From: Pseudosulfitobacter pseudonitzschiae
Lineage (GTDB): Bacteria; Pseudomonadota; Alphaproteobacteria; Rhodobacterales; Rhodobacteraceae
DNA: 64,000 nucleotides
NCBI RefSeq assembly: GCF_900129395.1
Contig: NZ_FQVP01000012.1
Coordinates: 1-64,000, forward strand
Direction of reading: 5' to 3'
Part shown: in pieces, positions 8,463-16,064 of the stretch
Layout of the letters: each line of letters opens with the position of its first letter
Numbering within the stretch: the first letter of the stretch is position 1
Notes under the pieces: generated by a model
The model's database searches: none
What the model saw: only the letters and a program-made list of their open reading frames with translations
What the model was told of the DNA's origin: nothing
Program-made: the position numbers and the translations under genes

Positions 8463-9599
8463 ATGGCGCAACCGCTCAAGGATATACTGGTGCTGGATTT
8501 CAGCACCCTTCTTCCCGGTCCGATGGCGACGCTCATGCTGTCCGAGGCCGGCGCCGAAGTGGTCAAGTTCGAGCGTCCCGGCACAGGTGAGGACGCGCGC
8601 CATACCGATCCCATGATCGACGGTGAAAGCATCGGGTTTGCCGTGCTGAACCAGGGTAAACGGTCGGTGGCGCTCGATCTAAAGGCAGAGAACGCGGTGA
8701 ATATATTGCGCCCCCTGCTGGAAAAGGCAGATGTTCTGGTAGAGCAGTTCCGTCCGGGCGTGATGGGACGGCTTGGATTGGGATACGAGGCCGTGCGAGC
8801 GATCAATCCGGGAATCGTCTACTGTTCGATCACTGGCTATGGCCAGACCGGGCCAAAGGCCACCGCAGCGGGCCACGATCTTAATTACGTGGGCGACGCG
8901 GGCGTCCTGTCGCTGAGCCGAGGACCGGAAGCCCACCCAACGATGCCGTTCGGGCTGATCGCGGATATCGGGGGTGGCACTTACCCCGCTGTGGTGAACA
9001 TCCTGCTTGCGCTGATAGCGCGGCAGAAAACCGGCAAGGGCGCGCATCTGGATATCGCGATGGCCGAGGGCGCGTTTGCCTTTGCTTATTGGGCCCATGC
9101 CGAAGGCGTGATCGCCGGGCAGGACATCGAGAACGGCGGCGGCCGTCTGACCGGAGGATTGGCGCGCTATCGGCTGTACTCAGCCGCAGATGGCCGGCAA
9201 ATCGCGGTCGGAGCGCTGGAAGAAAAGTTCTGGCAGGCATTCTGTGATGTCATCGATCAGCCTGCGGACCTTAGGGACGACTGGAGCGACCCGGAAGGCT
9301 GCAGCGCCGAAGTGGCACGACGTTTGGGAAGCCAGCCTTCGACTCACTGGGAACCGCTGCTGGTGGCGGCTGATTGTTGCTGTTCCGTCGTGAAAACGCC
9401 CGCCGAAGCCGCGACCGATCCGCATTTCAGTGCGCGTGGCGTGTTTGACCGGAAACTGGATATCTCCGGCAAGTCCGTGCCCGCGCTTCCTTTGCCGATT
9501 GCGCCGGAATTCCGCGTTTCGAAGGATGTAGCGGGGCGCGCTGCCTCTTTGGGAGAAGACAATCTTCACTATGGTGCCGAACCACGGGATTCAGAGTGA
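8463..9599 (+). CDS. CaiB/BaiF family CoA-transferase
   Basis: A 378-residue family III CoA-transferase, last gene of the 6039-9599 operon. The start at 8463 is 10 bases after the previous stop and follows AGGTAAGG; an in-frame start at 8430 would overlap the MaoC gene and lacks support. GAEVVKFE, the GYGQTGP loop and the catalytic aspartate (Asp139 in GHDLNYVG) are present. It probably activates the incoming acid, or recycles CoA from the end product, for the hydratase/aldolase module beside it. The exact substrate cannot be told. Confidence 0.9.
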   Translation: MAQPLKDILVLDFSTLLPGPMATLMLSEAGAEVVKFERPGTGEDARHTDPMIDGESIGFAVLNQGKRSVALDLKAENAVNILRPLLEKADVLVEQFRPGVMGRLGLGYEAVRAINPGIVYCSITGYGQTGPKATAAGHDLNYVGDAGVLSLSRGPEAHPTMPFGLIADIGGGTYPAVVNILLALIARQKTGKGAHLDIAMAEGAFAFAYWAHAEGVIAGQDIENGGGRLTGGLARYRLYSAADGRQIAVGALEEKFWQAFCDVIDQPADLRDDWSDPEGCSAEVARRLGSQPSTHWEPLLVAADCCCSVVKTPAEAATDPHFSARGVFDRKLDISGKSVPALPLPIAPEFRVSKDVAGRAASLGEDNLHYGAEPRDSE

Positions 9600-9605
9600 A
9601 TCCCG

Positions 9606-9634
9606 TTGACGGACCATCCTTCATTCATTAATCT
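9606..9634 (+). promoter_or_regulatory. Predicted sigma70-type promoter of the 9661-15153 operon
   Basis: TTGACG at 9606-9611 and TAATCT at 9629-9634 are separated by exactly 17 bp, a good housekeeping promoter. The operator at 9633-9646 overlaps the end of the -10 box and the expected transcription start, a classic arrangement for repression. The first gene starts at 9661. Confidence 0.6.
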
Positions 9635-9646
9635 AACAGGTGTTAG
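9633..9646. promoter_or_regulatory. Perfect CTAACA-GG-TGTTAG operator
   Basis: An exact dyad identical in both arms to those at 5972 and 60887. It overlaps the -10 box at 9629-9634 and lies 14 bp before the ATG at 9661, between the -10 and the Shine-Dalgarno. Repression of the 9661-15153 operon is inferred. Confidence 0.7.
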
Positions 9647-9660
9647 AAAAGGGGGATCCT

Positions 9661-10380
9661 ATGCCACAGTCCGTAGATGACCTGCCTGCCGAAGCAGAGC
9701 GCTACGTCATGCCGGCGCATTTTGTCGAAAGCGACAGCCTTGAAGTCCAGGGGTTCGTGTCCAACGCCTTGCGTGATATTCCCTCCGACGCGTCCCGCCG
9801 TGACAAGGCGATCCGGCTTTTCGAGGCGGTTCGTGATGACATCCGATACGATCCCTATTGCTTCGCGCTGGATGAAGATTCCTATCGCGCCAGCAGAATC
9901 GCCGGTGCGGAGGCGGCGTTTTGCGTGCCCAAGGCAATCCTTCTTGCGGCCTGTCTGAGAGCCGTCGGCATCCCCGCCGCAGTGGGGTTTGCAGATGTAC
10001 GAAACCACCTGAACACGCCCAAGCTGCAAGAGTTGATGGGCACTGACCTCTTCATCTATCACGGCTATGTTCAACTTTGGCTTGATGGTGAGTCCTACAA
10101 GGTCACGCCCGCCTTCAACATGGAGCTGTGCGAACGATTCGGGGTGAAGCCGCTGGTCTTCGACGGGTATCACGATGCTCTCTTCCACGAATTCGACGAA
10201 CAGAACCACCGGCACATGGAATATGTGAATGACCGGGGTCTCTACGTCGACGCGCCGATCACGGAGTTCCTCCAGGCCTTCAAGGAAACCTATCCAAAAC
10301 TGGAAGAGTTCAACCGCGTGCGAATTTCCAGCGATTCGGCCGGGTACGATGCGGGTTTCTCAAAGGAGGGGACATCTTGA
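9661..10380 (+). CDS. Transglutaminase-like superfamily protein in an acyl-CoA operon
   Basis: A 239-residue protein with a transglutaminase/cysteine-protease-like core: a helical N-terminus with DDIRYDPY at 59-66, candidate nucleophile Cys88 in AFCVPKA, His134 in IYHGYVQLWL, and TPAFN at 149-153 where an Asp is more usual (here Asn153). No signal peptide or membrane segment is visible, so it is cytosolic. The start follows a GGGGG run after the operator at 9633. The role is not known. Members of the fold act as proteases, amidases or acyltransferases, and the coupled MaoC gene (overlap of 4 bases) suggests it acts on, or moves, an acyl group in the same pathway. Confidence 0.75.
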   Translation: MPQSVDDLPAEAERYVMPAHFVESDSLEVQGFVSNALRDIPSDASRRDKAIRLFEAVRDDIRYDPYCFALDEDSYRASRIAGAEAAFCVPKAILLAACLRAVGIPAAVGFADVRNHLNTPKLQELMGTDLFIYHGYVQLWLDGESYKVTPAFNMELCERFGVKPLVFDGYHDALFHEFDEQNHRHMEYVNDRGLYVDAPITEFLQAFKETYPKLEEFNRVRISSDSAGYDAGFSKEGTS

Positions 10381-10826
10381 AATATCTGGAGGACTTCGCG
10401 CCGGGCCAGGTTTTTCGCTTTCATAGCGAGCCGATGAGCAAGGAGGCCATCATAGCCTTCGCCGAGGAATGGGACCCGCAACGGCTGCACACCGACGAAG
10501 ACTATGCGACCACCGTGCACGGTGGACTGATTGCCTCGGGCTTTCAGACGATGCTTGAGGTGTTCAAGCCGATCATGACCGAGTTCATGGTTGGTGTTGC
10601 CAACATCGGCGGCATCGGATTCGATAACCTGCGCTGGTTGCGTCCCGTGCGCCCGAATGAACCGCTCGATATCGAATTGACGGTAAACTCGGTCACGCCG
10701 TCGAAAAGCAAACCCGACCGTGGCGTTCTGAACTATACACTCAGTGCAAAAAACCCAAAGGGTGAGGTCGTTTTTTCGACCGATACGCCCGTAATGATCC
10801 AGCGAAAACAGAATGACCCAGACTGA
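10377..10826 (+). CDS. MaoC-like enoyl-CoA hydratase (single hot-dog)
   Basis: A 149-residue MaoC-type hot-dog protein. The hydratase motif appears as EWDPQRLHTDED with Asp33 and His38, followed by VHGGLIASGF. It begins with TTG at 10377: the TTGA shares bases with the previous gene's TGA, an AAAGGAGGGG Shine-Dalgarno sits at the right distance, and the typical MaoC start (KYLEDFAPGQ) would be lost with the first ATG. It should hydrate a 2-enoyl-CoA, probably the product of the ACAD pair directly downstream, whose first gene overlaps it by 14 bases. Confidence 0.88.
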   Translation: MKYLEDFAPGQVFRFHSEPMSKEAIIAFAEEWDPQRLHTDEDYATTVHGGLIASGFQTMLEVFKPIMTEFMVGVANIGGIGFDNLRWLRPVRPNEPLDIELTVNSVTPSKSKPDRGVLNYTLSAKNPKGEVVFSTDTPVMIQRKQNDPD

Positions 10827-11937
10827 TATGCAACCAAGCGACCAACAAGACCTTCGCATGCTGCGTGAAAGTGCGCGGACCCTGTTCGAGCGCGCGGGCG
10901 GTAGTGGACGGTCCAGAAAACTGCGCGATGCCGGTGGCGGCTGGGATGCGGATATGATCCGCGAAATGGCCGAGGCTGGCATTTTCGGTGTGACCTTACC
11001 GGAGGAAAACGGCGGGCTGGGCATGGGCCTGGCTGCCGGCGGCGTCATCGCCGAGGAAGTGGGCCGGGTGATTGCCCCGGAACCGGTGGTGGTGACAGTC
11101 GGGCTGAGCCTTGGACTTCTGCGCCGTCTTTGCCCGGACCATGCCATGATGGAACAGCTTGTTGAGGGGGCCACCGTATTGGCCGTCGCCTGGCAGGAGC
11201 GCGGACCGAACGGTGGTCCCGCCGAGCCGAGTTGTCGTTACGCCGACGGAAAGCTGACCGGCGGCAAGGCCTGGGTCGCCGGCGCAGGCGGGGCAGGGGG
11301 TTTCCTCGTCGTGGCCGAAGGGGATGCCGGTCCGGTTCTTGTGCTGGCGGAAGCCGGTGCGGACGGGCTGTCCGTCGAAGAGCGCAGGCAGGCCGATGGC
11401 AGCGCGATGGGCGAGCTTTCGTTCTCGGGCACGCCTGCGGGAGAATTGGCCAGTGGGGGTGCGGTTCGGGCCGCGCTCGCCGAGGCGGTCAATGACGCAA
11501 CGGCGCTTGCCGCCGCCGAGCTTGTCGGTCTGAGCGAGCGCGCCTTCGAAATCACTCTGGATTACATCAAGACCCGGGAGCAATTCGACAAGCCCATCGG
11601 ATCGTTTCAGGTCATCCAGCACCGTGCTGTCGACCTGAACGTGATGTGCGAGGTCGCACAATCGGGGGTGCGCGAAGCTCTCGGGCTGATGGATCGCCAA
11701 ACCGATCCGAAAGCACGGGCGCGACTTGCCAGCCGGGCCAAGGCTCGCGCGGTCACGGCTGCCAAGAAGATCACGCGCGACGCGATCCAGCTGCATGGTG
11801 CGGTCGGGTATACGGACGAGTTCGAGATCGCGCTTTACCTCAACCGCGCACTGGTTCTTTCCGCGTGGTTGGGTGACGACGCCTATCACAGACGGCTTTG
11901 GTTCGAAGCGCGAGAAGAGGAAGGAGCCGCACAATGA
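10813..11937 (+). CDS. Acyl-CoA dehydrogenase, non-catalytic-type subunit of a heteromeric pair
   Basis: A 374-residue ACAD-fold protein. The C-terminal part keeps the FAD-contacting QLHGAVGYTDE segment and the TREQFDKPIGSFQ helix but has no YGGTNEI-type motif, so the catalytic glutamate is missing. The middle is Ala/Gly-rich and lacks the usual TEPGxGSD loop. It is directly coupled (ATGA) to an ACAD at 11934 that has a normal glutamate. This is the architecture of the alpha2beta2 ACADs of mycobacterial steroid catabolism, such as FadE28-FadE29, in which one subunit lacks the base. Best read as a structural partner of the next gene. Confidence 0.87.
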   Translation: MTQTDMQPSDQQDLRMLRESARTLFERAGGSGRSRKLRDAGGGWDADMIREMAEAGIFGVTLPEENGGLGMGLAAGGVIAEEVGRVIAPEPVVVTVGLSLGLLRRLCPDHAMMEQLVEGATVLAVAWQERGPNGGPAEPSCRYADGKLTGGKAWVAGAGGAGGFLVVAEGDAGPVLVLAEAGADGLSVEERRQADGSAMGELSFSGTPAGELASGGAVRAALAEAVNDATALAAAELVGLSERAFEITLDYIKTREQFDKPIGSFQVIQHRAVDLNVMCEVAQSGVREALGLMDRQTDPKARARLASRAKARAVTAAKKITRDAIQLHGAVGYTDEFEIALYLNRALVLSAWLGDDAYHRRLWFEAREEEGAAQ

Positions 11938-13085
11938 CCGATTGGAACGCAATGAGCGATGCGGATTTCCGCAAGGAAGTGCGCGGTTTTTTCGAAGCGG
12001 AATATCCCGAGGACCTGCGCAATCTGCCGCACCGTCCCAAATTTGCCGAGATCGAACATTGGCATCGCAAGCTGCACGCGAAAGGCTGGGTCGCACCGGC
12101 CTGGCCTGCAGAATACGGCGGTATGGGGCTGAACGCAGCCAAGCTGCTTATCTATTACGAAGAGCAGCAGCGCTGGGGCGTGAATCGCGGGCGCGATATG
12201 GGCGTGCAGATGGTCGGACCGTTGATTATCAAGTTCGGTACCCAGGAACAGAAAGACTATTGGCTGCCCCGTATTTTGAGTTGTGAAGACATCTGGTGCC
12301 AAGGCTATTCCGAGCCGGGCGCCGGGTCCGATCTGGCCAATCTGCGCACCCGCGCAGAGACCGATGGCGACGACTTCGTCATCAACGGGCAGAAAATCTG
12401 GACCACGATGGCGCATGACGCAACCCACATCTTCATGCTGGTGCGGACCGATCAGGCCACCCCAAAGAAGCAGCAGGGCATCAGTTTCCTGCTTGCGCCG
12501 ATGGATCAGCCGGGTGTCGAAGTGCGTACGATCACCACCTTGTCGGGGGAGACTGAGTTTTGCGAGGTGTTCTTTGATGATGCCCGGACGCCGCGCGCGA
12601 ACCTGGTCGGTGAGCTTAACAAGGGCTGGACGATGGCCAAGGCGCTGCTGAGCTTCGAGCGTATTTTCATCGGGGCGCCGAACCTGGCTCAAAATGCACT
12701 GGGCCAGCTTGAGAGCTTTGCCCGTGGACGGGGCGCTTTTGAAGACCCTGTCTTCCGCGACCGTTTTGCCCAGGCCGCCCTCGATGTCGAGGATCATGCC
12801 GCTCTCTATTCGCGATTCGCCGATCAGCTCAAGCGTGGCGAAACGCTGGGCGCGGATGTCTCGATGCTCAAGATCTGGGTGACCGAATGCTTCCAGCGCA
12901 TCACCGAACTGATGATCGAGGCGGCTGGCCCCGATGGCGGCACGGTCGGCCCACTGCAGGTCGGCAATGTAAACGTCGACGTTCTGGCGAGCTTTTACAA
13001 GGCACGACCGACAACGATCTACGGCGGATCAAACGAAATTCAGCGCAACATCCTGTCCAAGGCCGTCCTCGGATTGCCTGGCTGA
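11934..13085 (+). CDS. Acyl-CoA dehydrogenase, catalytic subunit of a heteromeric pair
   Basis: A 383-residue ACAD with YSEPGAGSDLANL at about 125-137 and a C-terminal IYGGSNEIQ with Glu368 as catalytic base. The start at 11934 overlaps the preceding stop as ATGA and follows GAGGAAGGAG. Together with the upstream subunit it should form a flavoenzyme that oxidises an acyl-CoA delivered by this operon, with electrons passing to ETF. Followed by a crotonase at 13120. Confidence 0.92.
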   Translation: MTDWNAMSDADFRKEVRGFFEAEYPEDLRNLPHRPKFAEIEHWHRKLHAKGWVAPAWPAEYGGMGLNAAKLLIYYEEQQRWGVNRGRDMGVQMVGPLIIKFGTQEQKDYWLPRILSCEDIWCQGYSEPGAGSDLANLRTRAETDGDDFVINGQKIWTTMAHDATHIFMLVRTDQATPKKQQGISFLLAPMDQPGVEVRTITTLSGETEFCEVFFDDARTPRANLVGELNKGWTMAKALLSFERIFIGAPNLAQNALGQLESFARGRGAFEDPVFRDRFAQAALDVEDHAALYSRFADQLKRGETLGADVSMLKIWVTECFQRITELMIEAAGPDGGTVGPLQVGNVNVDVLASFYKARPTTIYGGSNEIQRNILSKAVLGLPG

Positions 13086-13119
13086 ACCCACATCAATATC
13101 AAAACAAAGGAAAAGAAGC

Positions 13120-13929
13120 ATGTCTGACCGCTATGCGAAATACCACAAGATGAAATTCGACTACCCGGCGGACCGTGTTCTGCGTATTACGTTCGACCGG
13201 CCCGAGACTTTTAACTCTGTCGACTCTGAGATGCATACACAGATGACGGATATGTGGATCGATATCGACCGTGACCCCGACATCAACGCGGTCATCGTAA
13301 CCGGCGCGGGCAAGGCGTTTTCGGCCGGTGGCGATTTCAGCCTGATCGAAAAGATGATCGGGGATTCGCACGAGATCATGAAGACGTGGAAAGAGGCCAA
13401 GGACCTCGTCTACAATATCATCAATTGCAACAAGCCGATCATCTCCGCGATCAACGGCCCCGCCGCCGGTGCCGGGCTTGTGGTTGCCCTTCTTGCCGAC
13501 ATCTCGATCGCAGGGAAAAAGGCCAAGATCGTGGACGGCCACCCGCGTCTGGGCGTTGCCGCCGGGGACGTCGCGGCGATCATCTGGCCGTTGCTGACCT
13601 CGATGGCGAAGGCGAAATACTATCTGATGACCTGCAAACCAGTGTCGGGTGAAGAGGCCGAGCGCATCGGTCTGGTGTCGATGTGTGTCGAGGATGAAGA
13701 ATTGCAACAAATTGCGCTCGATACGGCGACGGAACTGTCGAACGGCTCGCAGAGCGCGATCCGCTGGACCAAGTATTCGCTGAACAACTGGTTGCGTCAG
13801 GCCGGGCCTATCTTTGATGCTTCGACCGCGCTGGAGATGCTTGGCTTCATGGGTGAGGACGTCAAGGAAGGCGTTCTGTCGCACCGCGAGAAGCGCGCGC
13901 CGAACTTCCGCAAAGACTGCCCGATTTAA
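13120..13929 (+). CDS. Enoyl-CoA hydratase/isomerase family protein with altered active site
   Basis: A 269-residue crotonase-fold protein. FSAGGDF lies at 67-73 and the GAG turn at 117-119. Both hydratase glutamates are replaced: Val121 at the Glu144 site and His141 at the Glu164 site, in a DGHPRLGVAAGD segment that seems to define its own subfamily. It therefore probably does not work as an ordinary hydratase. A C-C cleaving or isomerising reaction is possible. AAAGGAAAAG precedes the ATG. It is the fifth gene of the 9661-15153 operon. Confidence 0.83.
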   Translation: MSDRYAKYHKMKFDYPADRVLRITFDRPETFNSVDSEMHTQMTDMWIDIDRDPDINAVIVTGAGKAFSAGGDFSLIEKMIGDSHEIMKTWKEAKDLVYNIINCNKPIISAINGPAAGAGLVVALLADISIAGKKAKIVDGHPRLGVAAGDVAAIIWPLLTSMAKAKYYLMTCKPVSGEEAERIGLVSMCVEDEELQQIALDTATELSNGSQSAIRWTKYSLNNWLRQAGPIFDASTALEMLGFMGEDVKEGVLSHREKRAPNFRKDCPI

Positions 13930-13956
13930 CTCACGAATGGTCAAGGAGGCATGGAC

Positions 13957-15153
13957 ATGTCTGAAGACATCTACCGGGACATAGCTCAGGCCTATAGCGC
14001 CGCGGCCGAAAAGGCCCCGGGACTGAAATCACGATTTGCGGCTGCCGGATTCGATCCGGCAGCCGTCAGGTCGCTGGCGGACTTGTCGGGTCTGCCGGTG
14101 ATGAAGAAAGAAGACCTCTTGAAGATTCAGCGTGAAAACCCGCCCTTCGGCGGTTTCCTCGCTTCTGATCTGAAGGATGTCGCGCGGATATACGTCTCAC
14201 CCGGCCCTATCTTCGAACCAGCGCTCGCGGGTGGCGGTGGACATGGCCTTGATCTGCTTTTCAAGGCGGCAGAAGTAGGCGCAGGGGACATCATCCTGAA
14301 CACCTGGATGTACCACCTTGTACCGGCTGGCCTGCTGTTCGACGAAGCGGCACAGGCCGCAGGTGCCACCGTCATTCCCGGCGGCGTGGGCAATACCGAG
14401 CTTCAGGCACAGATCATCGTGGAAACGGGCGTCACCTCGATTTGCGCTTCGACAGCGTTTTTCCTCACGCTGGCGGACAAGGTAATCGAAACCTATGGCC
14501 GCGACGCGTGGAAAGTGAAAACCGCCTTTCTCGGTGGTGAGATGGGCGACTGGGTGGCCAAGCGCCGCCGGATCGAGGCCGAGTATGGCGTGTCGACCTG
14601 GGCCGCTTATGCCACTGCCGATCTGGGTCTCGTCGGCTATGAAGATGGCGGCGAAGGCTATGTGGTCCACCCAGACCGTGTGGTGCAGATCTGCGATCCC
14701 GTCAGCGGCGCACAGGTGGACCACGGTGAACCCGGTGAGGTCGTTGTGACCGCACGCGACGCCACCTGGCCGATGATCCGGTTCGGCACTGGCGACAGTG
14801 CGTTTGCGCTGGAAAGCAATGAGGATGGCAGCGCCAAACGTATTTCAGCGTTGCAAGGCCGGGTTGGGGCGGCAGTGAAAGTGCGCGAGATATTCGTCTA
14901 TCCGCGGGTCATAGAGGAAGTTGTCATCGCCACGCCCGGCGCCAGTGCCGCCCAGGCCGTCGTCACCCGAGATAACGACCGCGACATGATCAAGATCTCA
15001 CTTGTCCTGGAAGATGGTGCAGACGTATCCACTGCCGAGACAGCCGCCGCCGAAGCCTTCAAACTGCATTCAAGGATTCGAGCCGACGCTGTGAGCGTCA
15101 TCTCGGAGTTGCCGGAGAATGCGGATCTGATCGTCAATCAGAAAGACAACTGA
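13957..15153 (+). CDS. Phenylacetate-CoA ligase-like (PaaK family) protein without the usual P-loop
   Basis: A 398-residue member of the PaaK branch of the ANL adenylating fold. The C-terminal region is recognisable (RFGTGDSAFA, then a GRVGAAVKVREIFVYP stretch like the PaaK hinge). The N-terminal part, however, has VSPGPIFEP at 80-88 where PaaK enzymes have the SSGTTGKP nucleotide loop. It may still activate an acid with altered ATP contacts, or do something else. Start: AAGGAGG at 13943-13949 is 7 bases before the ATG at 13957 but only 1 base before that at 13951, so 13957 is preferred. Last gene of the operon. Confidence 0.75.
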   Translation: MSEDIYRDIAQAYSAAAEKAPGLKSRFAAAGFDPAAVRSLADLSGLPVMKKEDLLKIQRENPPFGGFLASDLKDVARIYVSPGPIFEPALAGGGGHGLDLLFKAAEVGAGDIILNTWMYHLVPAGLLFDEAAQAAGATVIPGGVGNTELQAQIIVETGVTSICASTAFFLTLADKVIETYGRDAWKVKTAFLGGEMGDWVAKRRRIEAEYGVSTWAAYATADLGLVGYEDGGEGYVVHPDRVVQICDPVSGAQVDHGEPGEVVVTARDATWPMIRFGTGDSAFALESNEDGSAKRISALQGRVGAAVKVREIFVYPRVIEEVVIATPGASAAQAVVTRDNDRDMIKISLVLEDGADVSTAETAAAEAFKLHSRIRADAVSVISELPENADLIVNQKDN

Positions 15154-16064
15154 GGTTGCTTAAACTGCATCCGAGTTCGGTCGACCGCACCCCGAAAGGG
15201 GGAAAAGACAACTACTCTCTCCTTCATGCCTCAGGCGCGGAGCGTCATCTTCGCGCCGAGGCATTCCCTGCCGAGACTGGTCAACATACGCAGCTGTCAT
15301 CGCCGCCGCGTGTGCCGCGCCGATCCCCCGCTGGCCACCTCACGCGTCGCGCCGGACATTCGGACGTACCGACCGTTCGAGATAATTGCCTTTTATTCTG
15401 CTGAGATAACCGGTGCCCGGAATGGCATCGGTACCACTGGACCGTCGAACCCGCGCGGATCTGCAACAGCCGCCAGCACGCCCGCACGACGACCCTCGTT
15501 GCCGTGATCAGCTGTCAGCCCCAGTGTCGATGGATTCCCGTCAAAAGGGCGGTTGCTGATGTCGTGAAACATGACAGGACCACCACTATGCATCGCATGG
15601 CTCACATCTTCTCGGCCGTTGATTGCCCAGACGCGGAAGTAAGGATACCGGGATACGGTCGGAGCACCACGCCGATTGCCCACGATTAGAACGTCTCGCA
15701 CCGGATCATCACCACTTGCGACAGCGACGAGTTGAAGCGTGCGTTCCTGACGTGTTTTGCTGCGGCCAGGATCGAACACGCGAGAACCCTCAGCAGGATC
15801 ACCGCGGGCCCTACGGTTTGCTGAGGTACGAACGTCAAAGTTGAACATATGCAGTGCGTTTAGCTGCACACCAATAGCCCTGTTCGATCTTTGCACCCAA
15901 CCCAAAGTTCTGACAGACCCTTTCGCTTGAGGAACGTGAGCCATTCGCCAAGAATCTGGCCATGGCCCAACCAGGGATATACTGCGAAACCGAGAATCCG
16001 GAGGCGCTGATCGAGAAACGGCGGGCTCTGATGGTGCCGCCTTTATATTGGGTCGATCCGTTGA
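15154..16064. other. Unexplained 0.9-kb spacer
   Basis: This stretch separates the plus operon ending at 15153 from the minus operon ending at 16065, and has a less GC-biased third codon position than its surroundings. It holds a short hairpin (CCCC-GAAA-GGGG at 15190-15201) that could help end transcription, the open frame 15393-15944 (-) described separately, and a 45-codon frame at 15962-16099 (+) that begins like a real protein (MAQPGIYCETENPEAL) but runs into the end of the thiolase-like gene. I recognise no family, RNA or insertion sequence here. Confidence 0.4.
15393..15944 (-). CDS. Hypothetical open frame, doubtful gene
   Basis: A 183-codon frame with no family that I recognise. Codon usage is mixed, without the G/C preference at third positions seen in the flanking genes, and no clear Shine-Dalgarno precedes the first start. 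The translation is rich in Arg, Gly and Val with no membrane segment or signal peptide. It could be a recently acquired gene, the remains of one, or chance. Its convergent position at the end of the plus operon gives no clue. Confidence 0.25.
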   Translation of the reverse strand: MAHVPQAKGSVRTLGWVQRSNRAIGVQLNALHMFNFDVRTSANRRARGDPAEGSRVFDPGRSKTRQERTLQLVAVASGDDPVRDVLIVGNRRGAPTVSRYPYFRVWAINGREDVSHAMHSGGPVMFHDISNRPFDGNPSTLGLTADHGNEGRRAGVLAAVADPRGFDGPVVPMPFRAPVISAE

